A stretch of 64,000 nt of DNA, from positions 1-64,000 of the forward strand of contig CAZQGO010000016.1 of assembly GCA_964593065.1 (NCBI GenBank), in the 5' to 3' direction. This stretch comes from CAZQGO01 sp964593065. GTDB lineage: Bacteria; Oederibacteriota; JAAXVQ01. Below, in pieces: positions 49,597-57,762 of the stretch. Each line of letters begins with the position of its first letter. The stretch's first letter is position 1. Made by a program: the position numbers and the translations under genes. The notes under the pieces were generated by a model. That model worked only from the letters and a program-made list of their open reading frames with translations. It was not told where the DNA came from and did not search any database.

Positions 49597-50166
49597 CTAG
49601 ACTTCGAGCAATTCTTGTTCCTTGCTTTGGGTCACCTGGTCTACCTTGGCGATGAAGTCGTCGGTCATCTTCTGGACTTTGGTTTCGAAGGACTTTTCCT
49701 CGTCCTCACTTAAAGCCTTGTCTTTCTTCAGGCCCTTTAAGGCCTCCATGGCGCGGCGGCGGTGATTCCGCAGCTCCACGCGCAGCTCCTCGGCCAGCTT
49801 GTGGACATGCTTGACGAGGTCCCGGCGCCGCTCCTCGGTCAGGGGGGGAAAAGTCAGGCGGATGAGCTTGCCGTCGTTCATGGGCGTGATGCCCAGGTTG
49901 GCCTTCATTAGGGCCCGTTCCAGGTGGGCTAAGACGCTGCCGTCCCAGGGCTTGATCTCCAGCGTGCGCGCGTCGGGCACGCTGATGGTCGCGACTTGGT
50001 TGACCGGCAGCAGCGAATTATAGTATTCCACCCGCACGGGTTCCAGGATCGCGGTGGTCGCCCGCCCGGTCCGGACCGAGGCGAACTCGCGCTTCAAGGC
50101 CTCAATGGCGTTGTGCATTTTCAACTGCGTGTCCTGGTGAATGCCCTGGGGCGTGAGGTCTGGCAT
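49597..50166 (-). CDS. frr: Ribosome recycling factor
   Basis: A 189-residue three-helix-bundle protein splitting post-termination ribosomes with EF-G. Typical stretches are ALKREFASVRTGRA, RVEYYNSLLPVNQVA and FPPLTEERRRDLVK. Follows pyrH by 24 nt. Confidence 0.96.
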   Translation of the reverse strand: MPDLTPQGIHQDTQLKMHNAIEALKREFASVRTGRATTAILEPVRVEYYNSLLPVNQVATISVPDARTLEIKPWDGSVLAHLERALMKANLGITPMNDGKLIRLTFPPLTEERRRDLVKHVHKLAEELRVELRNHRRRAMEALKGLKKDKALSEDEEKSFETKVQKMTDDFIAKVDQVTQSKEQELLEV

Positions 50167-50190
50167 GATTTCCCTCCGGCGGCGGAGAAA

Positions 50191-50913
50191 TTAATGAACG
50201 AGCGTGCCGATGCGCTGGCCGAAGACCACGTCTCGGATGTTGCGCTTGCGTTGCAGGTTAAAGACGATGATGGGCAGATGGTTCTCCAGGCACAGGGTAA
50301 TGGCGGTCGTGTCCATCACCTTGAGCCGGCGGCGGATGACTTCCATGTAGGTGACGTCCCGGAACAAACGGGCGTCCTGGTGCTTGGCCGGATCGCAGTC
50401 GTAGACACCCTCGACGTTGGTGGCCTTGAGAATCACGTCGGCCTTCATCTCGATGGCCCTCAGGGTCGCCGCGGTATCGGTGGAAAAATAGGGGTTGCCG
50501 GTCCCGGCCGCGAAAATCACCACCCGCCCCTTTTCCAGGTGCCGGATGGCGCGGCGGCGGATGTAGGGCTCGGCCAGTTTCTGCATTTCGATGGCGGTCA
50601 GCACCCGGGTGGTGACGCGCATTTTCTCCAGCGCGTCCTGCAGGATGAGGGCGTTGATGACCGTGGCCAGCATGCCGGCGTAATCCGCCGCCACCCGCTC
50701 GATCCCCAGGGATTCGGCCGTCGCGCCGCGCAGGATATTGCCCCCGCCGATGACGATGGCCGTCTGCACCCGCGCCCGGACCAGCAGGCGGATCTGCTCG
50801 GCGATCGCCTGGACTTCGGAGTGGTCGATGCCGTATCCCGCCCGGCCGGCCAAAGATTCCCCCGACAGTTTCAGCAGCACGCGCTGGTATTTGGACCTGC
50901 CGCGGCCGGGCAT
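50191..50913 (-). CDS. pyrH: Uridylate kinase
   Basis: UMP to UDP phosphorylation. The 240-residue protein has the amino-acid-kinase fold motifs LLKLSGESLAG, VIGGGNILRG, GTGNPYFSTDTAA and KATNVEGVYDCDP. ATG 50913 lies 8 nt after tsf; longer frames run into tsf and are rejected. Confidence 0.96.
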   Translation of the reverse strand: MPGRGRSKYQRVLLKLSGESLAGRAGYGIDHSEVQAIAEQIRLLVRARVQTAIVIGGGNILRGATAESLGIERVAADYAGMLATVINALILQDALEKMRVTTRVLTAIEMQKLAEPYIRRRAIRHLEKGRVVIFAAGTGNPYFSTDTAATLRAIEMKADVILKATNVEGVYDCDPAKHQDARLFRDVTYMEVIRRRLKVMDTTAITLCLENHLPIIVFNLQRKRNIRDVVFGQRIGTLVH

Positions 50914-50921
50914 GACGCGGT

Positions 50922-51524
50922 CTATTCCTCCCCGATCTTGAAGCGGGCGAATCGGCGGACCTGGATGTTTTCCCCGGTTTTGGCGACCGTCTCGCCGATC
51001 AACTGCTTGATTTTTTTCTCGGGCACCTTGATGAAGGCCTGCTCGAGCAGGCATACTTCCTCGAAGTACTTGTTCAATTTGCCGTCGATGATTTTTTCCA
51101 TAATCTCCGGGGGCTTTTTGGTCTCCCCCAGCTGGGCGCGGTAGATCTCCCGCTCCTTCTCGATGACCTCCGGCGGAATATCCTCGTGCTTGACGTACAA
51201 GGGATTGGCGGCCGCCACCTGCATGGCCAGGTCGCGCGCCAGGGTCTGGAACTCGTCGGTCTTGGCCACGAAATCCGTTTCCGAGTTGACCTCGATCAGC
51301 ACGCCGATTTTCCCGCCGGCGTGAATATAGGCCGCGACGGTGCCGTCGGCCGCAACCCGGGAGGCCTTCTTCGCCGCCGACATCAAGCCGCGTTCGCGCA
51401 GGTACACGATGGCTTTCTCGAAATCCCCGCCGGTCTCCACCAGGGCCGTTTTGCATTCCATCATGCCCACGCCGGTTTTATCCCGCAATTCTTTGACTTG
51501 GTTCGCCGAAATTGTCATTTCCAT
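50922..51524 (-). CDS. tsf: Elongation factor Ts, short form
   Basis: Nucleotide exchange factor for EF-Tu. The N-terminal UBA-like domain (VKELRDKTGVGMMECKTAL) and the SETDFVAK motif that opens the EF-Tu nucleotide pocket are present. At 200 residues it is the one-core-domain form, as in Thermus, not the 280-residue enterobacterial form. AGGAG lies 6 nt before the ATG at 51524. Confidence 0.96.
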   Translation of the reverse strand: MEMTISANQVKELRDKTGVGMMECKTALVETGGDFEKAIVYLRERGLMSAAKKASRVAADGTVAAYIHAGGKIGVLIEVNSETDFVAKTDEFQTLARDLAMQVAAANPLYVKHEDIPPEVIEKEREIYRAQLGETKKPPEIMEKIIDGKLNKYFEEVCLLEQAFIKVPEKKIKQLIGETVAKTGENIQVRRFARFKIGEE

Positions 51525-51562
51525 CCTTCTCTCCTAAAAAATGCCCCGGGGCCGGGCCCCGT

Positions 51563-52465
51563 TCAGGCTCCCGCAGCCGGGCGGGCATCGAGGGCGGCCT
51601 TGTCCGGCTTGTCGGAGCCGGAGGTGAAGGCGTCCTCCTCGGCGGTCCGTGCCTCGGTTTTTCCGGCCGTCCCCTGGCCGTTTTCCGGACTTGCCGTGGA
51701 CGCATCACCGCCCGCCAGGGCCGTTCCGGCTTCCTCGGTCTCTTTTTCCGCGGCGGCCTGGGCACGGGCCAGCTCCTGGCGGTGGCTTTCCGCGCCCTCG
51801 AGCACCGCCTCCGCCATCAGACTCACCATCAGCCTCACGGCGCGGATGGCATCGTCATTGCCGGGAATGATGTAATCCACCTCGTCCGGGTCGCAGTTGG
51901 TATCCACGATCCCGACAATGGTGATGCCCAGCTTGCGCGCTTCCATGAGGGCGTTGTGTTCCTTTTTCGTGTCTACCACGAAAATGGCGCCGGGGAGGGA
52001 TTCCATGTCCTTGATCCCGCCCATGGTTTGCTCCATCTTGGCGAGATCCTTGAGCAGGTACTGTTTTTCCTTCTTGGGCAGCTTGTCGAGCGAGCCGTCC
52101 TCCGACATGCGCCGCAGTTCCTTCATGCGGTGGATGGTTTTCTTGATGGTTTGGAAGTTGGTCAGGGTCCCCCCCAGCCAGCGTTGATTCACGTAAAACA
52201 TGCCGCTGCGGGTGGCTTCCTCCTGGATGGACTCCTTGGCCTGCTTCTTGGTCCCCACGAAAATGATTTTCTCGCCGGTGGCGGCCAGGTCGCGGATGTA
52301 TTTGGTGGCTTCTTTCAGTTTTTTAACGGTTTTCTGGAGGTCGACGATGTAAATGCCGTTGCGTTCGCCGTAGATGTAGCGCGCCATCTTGGGATTCCAG
52401 CGGCGGGTTTGATGGCCGAAATGCACACCCGCCTCGAGCAACTGCTTCATGGAAACGTTTGCCAT
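51563..52465 (-). CDS. rpsB: 30S ribosomal protein S2 with C-terminal extension
   Basis: A 300-residue S2. The core (to about 225) has MKQLLEAGVHFGHQTRRWNP, the coiled-coil hairpin and DTNCDPDEVDYIIPGNDDA. About 70 extra residues at the C-terminus are Ala/Glu-rich and low in complexity, so they are likely disordered. First gene of the rpsB-tsf-pyrH-frr string. Confidence 0.97.
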   Translation of the reverse strand: MANVSMKQLLEAGVHFGHQTRRWNPKMARYIYGERNGIYIVDLQKTVKKLKEATKYIRDLAATGEKIIFVGTKKQAKESIQEEATRSGMFYVNQRWLGGTLTNFQTIKKTIHRMKELRRMSEDGSLDKLPKKEKQYLLKDLAKMEQTMGGIKDMESLPGAIFVVDTKKEHNALMEARKLGITIVGIVDTNCDPDEVDYIIPGNDDAIRAVRLMVSLMAEAVLEGAESHRQELARAQAAAEKETEEAGTALAGGDASTASPENGQGTAGKTEARTAEEDAFTSGSDKPDKAALDARPAAGA

Positions 52466-52585
52466 GCCGTACCCCTTTCCAGTTTATCCGCCGCCCTCAT
52501 CCACCCGTCCTGGAATCCCCCGCCGACAGACGGCGCAGGGACACCCCCGGGACGGTCCGAAGGCGTGAGAGATTTAAGCTTGGGA

Positions 52586-52614
52586 TTTATAACATACGCG
52601 CCGCGATCGGGCAA
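52586..52614 (-). promoter_or_regulatory. Promoter of rpsB
   Basis: Minus-strand -35 TTGCCC (52609-52614), 17-bp spacer, -10 TATAAA (52586-52591) with an extended TG. Predicted start near 52579 leaves a leader of about 115 nt before rpsB, long enough for the autogenous control by S2 seen in other bacteria. Confidence 0.65.
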
Positions 52615-52678
52615 GGAGAAAATCAATATTTTTTAGCCCGAATCCGGAACCCGCTCCCGGCATGCGGGCGCGGGAAAA

Positions 52679-53893
52679 TCAGCTGCGGTAACCCGCGTTG
52701 ATGGCTACGTAGCGGGGAGTTAAATCGCAGGTGCGGTAACGGGCGCTGCCGCGTCCCGCGCCGAGATGGATCTCCAAGCGGATTTCGCGGCCGGCCAGCG
52801 CCCGGTTCTGCCTGGCCCAGGGCGTGCCCGCGTCCTGGCCCCGGCGCACCAGGGGCACGCCGTTGACTTCCACCCGCAGGCGGTCCGGCCGCAGCCGGAT
52901 CGGCGCCGCGCCCAGGGCGGACAGGATCCTCCCCCAATTGGCGTCCTGCCCGTAGAGCGCGGTTTTGACGAGCTGGGAATCGCCCACGGCCCGGGCGGCC
53001 AGGCCGGCCTGCGCGTCCGAGCGGGCGCCGGTCAGGCGGATGTCAATGAACTTGGTCGCGCCTTCTCCGTCCAGCACGATCTGGCGGGCCAGGGCATCCA
53101 TGACCTCGGTCAAGGCGTCCAGGAACGCCCGCCGGGCCGACCGGCTTCCCGGCCGGCTGCGGCTCCCGGCTGCGCCGTTGGCCAGCAACAAGACGGTGTC
53201 GTTGGTCGAGGTCTCGCCGTCCACGCTGATGGCGTTGAAGGTCCCGGCGCAGGCTTGGCGGAGAAAACGCCCGGCCTCAGCCGCCGTCAGGGAGATGTCC
53301 GTGGTGACGGCGGCCAGCAGGGTGGCCAAATGCGGATGAATCATGCCCGAGCCCTTGGCCATGGCTCCGATGCGGACCTCCGTGCCCTGCACGTTCAGCC
53401 GGGCGGAGGCCTGTTTCGGGAGCGTATCGGTGGTCATGATCGCCCGGGCCGAAGCCAAGCCGTTTTTCTTCCCCAGGTGGCGCACGGCCTGCGGCAGGGC
53501 GGACAACATGCGCGCCACGGGCAGGCGCGTCCCGATCACGCCGGTCGAGGCGATCAGCACTTCCCGGGCGCGGCAGCCCAGGCCGCGCGCCAGCCCGGCG
53601 CACAAGGCCCGGGCATCCGCCAGTCCCCGCCGGCCCGTGCAGGCGTTGGCGCCGCCGGCGTTCAGCAGGATCGCCCGGTGAACGGGGGACCGGGACAGGT
53701 GCTCGCGCGAGATCCGCACCGGCGCGGCGGCCAGTTGGTTGCGCGTAAAAAGACCCGCGGCCGCGGCCGGCCGGTCCGACACCACCACGGCCAAGTCCGG
53801 CCGCCCTCCCTTTTTCAACCCCGCGGCCACGGCCGCGCAGCGAAAACCCGCCGGCGCGGCCACGCCCCGCCGGTCCAGCGGCCCGCGGCTCAT
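52679..53893 (-). CDS. argJ: Bifunctional glutamate N-acetyltransferase / amino-acid acetyltransferase
   Basis: An Ntn-type enzyme of arginine synthesis that recycles acetyl from N-acetylornithine. The 404-residue precursor should self-cleave before the Thr in HPHLATLLA, following KGSGMI. Other family motifs are NAGGANACTG, ASTGVIG, SVDGETSTNDT and NWGRI. ATG 53893 overlaps the argC stop as ATGA; the longer frame upstream belongs to argC sequence. Confidence 0.95.
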   Translation of the reverse strand: MSRGPLDRRGVAAPAGFRCAAVAAGLKKGGRPDLAVVVSDRPAAAAGLFTRNQLAAAPVRISREHLSRSPVHRAILLNAGGANACTGRRGLADARALCAGLARGLGCRAREVLIASTGVIGTRLPVARMLSALPQAVRHLGKKNGLASARAIMTTDTLPKQASARLNVQGTEVRIGAMAKGSGMIHPHLATLLAAVTTDISLTAAEAGRFLRQACAGTFNAISVDGETSTNDTVLLLANGAAGSRSRPGSRSARRAFLDALTEVMDALARQIVLDGEGATKFIDIRLTGARSDAQAGLAARAVGDSQLVKTALYGQDANWGRILSALGAAPIRLRPDRLRVEVNGVPLVRRGQDAGTPWARQNRALAGREIRLEIHLGAGRGSARYRTCDLTPRYVAINAGYRS

Positions 53894-54939
53894 GAGACCA
53901 GGCCCACCCGCGGCAGGCCCAGGGTTTCGTCCCAACCCTGGCTGGCGTTTAAATTTTGAATCGCCTGCCCGGCGGCGCCTTTGACGAGATTGTCCAGAGC
54001 CCCGGCGGCCACCAGCAGCCCGGAGCGGGCATCCACCGCCACCTTCACCAGGCAGGTGTTCGTGGCCACGGCGCTGGCCAGGTCCGGCCAGGGCTCGTGT
54101 TCCTCCCGCACCTGCACGAACGGTTCCCCGGCGTACGTGTCCCGGTACAGCCGGACCATCTCGGCGGTCGTGGTCTTTCCGGTCAGCCGCCCGTACGCCA
54201 AGGACAGGATGCCGCGCTTGGCCGGGACGAGCTGGGGGGAAAACGTAATCACCGTTTCGTGGCCCGTGGCCTGTTTCAGCACTTGCTCGATTTCCGGGGT
54301 GTGCTGATGCGTTCCGGCCAGCTTGTAGGGCACCACATTCTCGGCCAGCCGGTTGAACATGGTCTCGAGGCTGGGCTTGCGGCCTGCGCCGCTGCTGCCG
54401 GACTTGGCGTCCACCACCAGCCCCCGGGATTCGATCCGTCCGGCCTTCAGCGCCGGGTACAGGGCCAGAACTGCGGAAGTGACGAAGCATCCGGGATTGG
54501 CGATGAAGGCTGCGCCCCGAATTTTCTGCCGGAACAGCTCGGGCAGGCCGTAGACGGCCTGCGTCAGCAGGTCGGGCGCCGTGTGCTCGAAACCGTACCA
54601 TTCGGGGTAGGCGCCGGGATCCGGAAACCGGAAATCGCCGGAAAAATCAATTACCCGAAGACCCGCGGACAACAGTGCCGGCACCCGCTGCATGGCTTCC
54701 CCGTGGGGCAGTGCCAAGCAGACCAGATCCAGGGTATCCGGCGAAAAGGAGGTCTGCCCGGCCCGCGTCAGCGGGATGCGGCCCGCTTCGCCCAGGGCCG
54801 GAAAAACTTCGGCCAGGCTCTGGCCGGCGTAGGATTCCGAGGTGGCGGCCACCACCCGGGCCCGGGGATGCCCGGACAGCAGGCGCACGAGCTCGGCGCC
54901 CGTATAGCCGCTGGCTCCGATCACACCGACTCGCAGCAT
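53890..54939 (-). CDS. argC: N-acetyl-gamma-glutamyl-phosphate reductase
   Basis: The 349-residue arginine-pathway enzyme starts MLRVGVIGASGYTGAELVRLL (NADP binding) and has the catalytic Cys in NPGCFVTSA, plus GSSGAGRKP and HQHTPEIEQ. It lies 51 nt after the SurA-like gene, so arginine synthesis genes follow envelope chaperones here; argB, argD and argF are not in the window. Confidence 0.96.
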   Translation of the reverse strand: MLRVGVIGASGYTGAELVRLLSGHPRARVVAATSESYAGQSLAEVFPALGEAGRIPLTRAGQTSFSPDTLDLVCLALPHGEAMQRVPALLSAGLRVIDFSGDFRFPDPGAYPEWYGFEHTAPDLLTQAVYGLPELFRQKIRGAAFIANPGCFVTSAVLALYPALKAGRIESRGLVVDAKSGSSGAGRKPSLETMFNRLAENVVPYKLAGTHQHTPEIEQVLKQATGHETVITFSPQLVPAKRGILSLAYGRLTGKTTTAEMVRLYRDTYAGEPFVQVREEHEPWPDLASAVATNTCLVKVAVDARSGLLVAAGALDNLVKGAAGQAIQNLNASQGWDETLGLPRVGLVS

Positions 54940-54990
54940 GTCCGCCTCCTTTGCGCCCGCCGGCCGCCGCGCAGGCGGCCCGGCGGCAGG

Positions 54991-56064
54991 TTATTTCATC
55001 TCGACGACCGGATACTTCTGCTTGAGGGATTCGACCCAGGCCCGATAGCGGTCTTCCGAACCCTCGTTCATCAATTTCTGGCGGATGCGTCCCTTGACCT
55101 CGTCGAACGGGATCACGCCGCCCGGCTGCCGGTCCTCCAGATGCACGATGAAAAAGCCGCGCGCCGTCCCGATCACGCCGGACGTCTGGCCCACGCGCAA
55201 TTTCTCGAAAACCTCGCGGTCGAATTCCGGCAGGCCGATCTCGCCCTTCTCCAGCCAGCCGACTTCGCCGCCCTTCTCCGCCGTGACCCGGTGCTCCGAG
55301 TAATGCAGGGCGACGGCGGCGAAATCCTTGCCGGCCCGCAACTGCGCCAGGGCCTCCTCCATTTTGCGGCGGGCCTCGTCGTCCTGCCGCGCGAACAGGT
55401 CCGCCGGCAGGCCCGGATCCGGCCGGTTCATGAAGATCTGGCTCACGCGGGCGCGGTCCGGGCGCTTGAACTCGGCGGAGTGTTCGGAATAATATTTCTG
55501 CAACTGATCGTCCGAAACTTCCGCTCCGGTGGAAAATTCCTGTATTTTTCCCTGCAGGAGCTGCTGCCGCAGCAGGGCCTCCCGGATCATTTTCTCCTGG
55601 TATTTCAGGAGTTCGCCCTCGGTCAGGTGCTCCCGTTTCAGCTGGTCGCGAAAAGCCTGATCGCCGGGAAACTGCTTGCGCAGGGCTTCCATCTGCTGTT
55701 TGGCCCGCTGCGTAACCTGCGTTTCCGGGACCTCGAGTTTTTGGGCCCGGGCTTCGAGCAGTAGCAATTTCTCCTCCACCAGGCGCTGCACCAGTTTTGT
55801 GCGCGCGGTCTGCAGTTTATCCTGCAGCTCCTGGCCGCGGTATTCGGAACGCATGCGCTCGGCCAGCTGCCGCAAAGGCTCTTCGATTTCGAAACGCGTG
55901 ATGATTTCGTTTCCCACCTGGAAAACGATATCGTCCACCAAGGCCGCTTTGACCGGCCCGGCGGGGGTCCCGGCCGCCCGGCCGGTGTCCACCGCGGCGC
56001 CCGCTGCGGCGGCCGCCAGACTCAGGACCCAGGCGGCGGCTAAGAGCAACCGGAGTGTTTTCAT
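54991..56064 (-). CDS. SurA-like periplasmic peptidyl-prolyl isomerase
   Basis: A 357-residue exported chaperone. Residues 1-23 are a signal peptide ending AAAGA. A SurA-N-like chaperone region follows (VFQVGNEIITRFEIEEPLRQ and helices to about 190), then one parvulin domain (about 205-315: VSQIFM, AALHYSEH-type stretch, GGEVGWLEKGEI, RGFFIVHLEDRQPGG). SurA of E. coli has two parvulin domains, so this is the shorter form. Overlaps the upstream PpiC gene by 4 nt. Confidence 0.88.
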   Translation of the reverse strand: MKTLRLLLAAAWVLSLAAAAAGAAVDTGRAAGTPAGPVKAALVDDIVFQVGNEIITRFEIEEPLRQLAERMRSEYRGQELQDKLQTARTKLVQRLVEEKLLLLEARAQKLEVPETQVTQRAKQQMEALRKQFPGDQAFRDQLKREHLTEGELLKYQEKMIREALLRQQLLQGKIQEFSTGAEVSDDQLQKYYSEHSAEFKRPDRARVSQIFMNRPDPGLPADLFARQDDEARRKMEEALAQLRAGKDFAAVALHYSEHRVTAEKGGEVGWLEKGEIGLPEFDREVFEKLRVGQTSGVIGTARGFFIVHLEDRQPGGVIPFDEVKGRIRQKLMNEGSEDRYRAWVESLKQKYPVVEMK

Positions 56065-56999
56065 TCGGCACCTCGCAGGTCGTACAGGATGATTTTGGCC
56101 TGGCTGCGCAGATCCTCCAGCCAGGCCTGAAAGGCGGCGTCCACCTTCTGCTGCTTCAAGGCCCGCGCCACTTTGGCCTTGGCTTCCTCCACGGGCACCC
56201 TCCCGCCCGGCTGGATCTCATCCACCGTGAACAGATGATAGCCGTACTCCGTGGAGAGCGGCTGGCTGATCGCGCCGGATTTGAGTTTGAACAGGACCTG
56301 GGAAAAGGCGGTGGGCAGGTCCGTTTGCGTCACCCAGCCCAGGTCGCCGCCCTCGCTGGCCTCGGGAGCGCGGGAATATTTCCGCGCCTCCTCCTGGAAA
56401 TTCGCGCCGGCCTCCAGCTCCGACCTGATCTTTTGCGCCTGTTCCAGCGTTTCCACCACGATCTGGCGGGCGTGAATGCGCCGCGTCTGGTAGAACTCGA
56501 GCAGGTGGGACCAGTAGTAGCCGTCCACCTCGTCCTCGCCCACCCGCACCTGGCTTTCCACGGCCCGGTGAATGGTCGCCTCGACCAGCAATTGCCGGCG
56601 GATGAGCTTTTCCCAGGTCGCCGACGTCAAATGATGCTCCCGCAGGATTTCCTTGAATTCCTCGGGCGTATGGCTGCCCCGGGCCCAGGCCAGCCGGGAG
56701 TTGACCTCGGCCTCGGGCGCCGTGACCATGAGTCGCGCGGCCTCCTGCACGATCAGCGAGTCGTTGATCAGGCGGTCCAGAACGTCCTCACGCGTACTGT
56801 CCAATACCGGCGCCTCGGAATTGACGCTCAAGAATTGGAGTTCCCGCTTCAGGTCCTGGTCCGTAATCTTTTCATGATTGACACTGGCCAGGACGCGGGG
56901 TTTGCGTAAAAGCGAAAAAATATCCTTGGAGAAGAACCCGAGGACGAACAGGGCGGCGCCCAGCAGCGCCAGCAAGACGAAGATCAGGGTCTTTTTCAT
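56061..56999 (-). CDS. Membrane-anchored PpiC/SurA-type foldase
   Basis: A 312-residue protein anchored by an N-terminal helix (5-24, LIFVLLALLGAALFVLGFF). A SurA-N-like region (ASVNHEKITDQDLKREL) is followed by a parvulin domain (about 170-275: ARQIVVETLEQAQKI, EGGDLGWVTQTDL, GYHLFTVDEIQPGG). Probably a periplasmic folding factor working with the SurA-like neighbour. Confidence 0.87.
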   Translation of the reverse strand: MKKTLIFVLLALLGAALFVLGFFSKDIFSLLRKPRVLASVNHEKITDQDLKRELQFLSVNSEAPVLDSTREDVLDRLINDSLIVQEAARLMVTAPEAEVNSRLAWARGSHTPEEFKEILREHHLTSATWEKLIRRQLLVEATIHRAVESQVRVGEDEVDGYYWSHLLEFYQTRRIHARQIVVETLEQAQKIRSELEAGANFQEEARKYSRAPEASEGGDLGWVTQTDLPTAFSQVLFKLKSGAISQPLSTEYGYHLFTVDEIQPGGRVPVEEAKAKVARALKQQKVDAAFQAWLEDLRSQAKIILYDLRGAE

Positions 57000-57036
57000 G
57001 GGGTAATTCCTTTGAGGCGAAAAGGTCGCCGACAGG

Positions 57037-57726
57037 TTAGCGGTTAGCCTTGGTGTTATCCTGAATGGTGACGTCCTCTTTCGGATTGCCGTACAGTTCG
57101 CGGAACGTGGCTTCCTTGATGTAGACCTTATGCTCTTTTTCCAGCTTCTGGATCAGCTTTTCCTCCACCAAGATGGCGCGGATCTGGGGATCGACCTTGT
57201 CCAAGGGAGGCACCTTGACGGCCGGGTTGAGCAGTTTCAGCTTGCGGGCATAATCGTCGTAATAATTCTGGATCTCCTCCTCGGAGAGGTTGCTCTTGGG
57301 GATTTCCTCCTGCTTGAGATGCTCGTTCAATTCCTGGAGCATGACCGTTTCGTAGACCTGCTGCTTCAAAACCGCGAGGTTTTGTTTCAAGGCCCGCATC
57401 TGTTCCTGTATTTTTTCCTTCGAGCGCCGCAGGTAATTCTGGATCCGTTCCTTGACGGGCTTTTGTTTCTGGTACCCGCGCTGCTCCGCTTCCTGGACGA
57501 GCAGGCTTTTCTTCACCAGGTTGTCCAGCAGCTGCCGTTTGCCCTCGAAGGTGGACATGAGCGTTTTGTAGCTGTCGGGTAAATTGCCCAGGGCGAGATT
57601 GAAATCCTGGACGGTGATTTTTTCCGCGCCAACCTTGGCCAGCACCTGCCCCTGCCCGCAGCCGGAGAGCCAAACCACCAGCGCGCCCAATCCTGCCGCC
57701 ATCACGATTCCTTGCCGCCGCGTCAT
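57037..57726 (-). CDS. SurA-N-like lipoprotein without a parvulin domain
   Basis: A 229-residue lipoprotein: signal MTRRQGIVMAAGLGAL, lipobox WLSGC with Cys near 23. The mature part opens KVGAEKITVQDFNLAL and is mostly charged helices (YLRRSKEKIQEQMRALKQN). It resembles the chaperone half of SurA/PrsA but no PPIase fold is seen. ATG 57726 is chosen for GGAGG 7 nt upstream. It follows mfd by 36 nt. Confidence 0.8.
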   Translation of the reverse strand: MTRRQGIVMAAGLGALVVWLSGCGQGQVLAKVGAEKITVQDFNLALGNLPDSYKTLMSTFEGKRQLLDNLVKKSLLVQEAEQRGYQKQKPVKERIQNYLRRSKEKIQEQMRALKQNLAVLKQQVYETVMLQELNEHLKQEEIPKSNLSEEEIQNYYDDYARKLKLLNPAVKVPPLDKVDPQIRAILVEEKLIQKLEKEHKVYIKEATFRELYGNPKEDVTIQDNTKANR

Positions 57727-57762
57727 GAGCCTGCCTCCGGTTAGCAAAAAAGCTTAAAAAAC

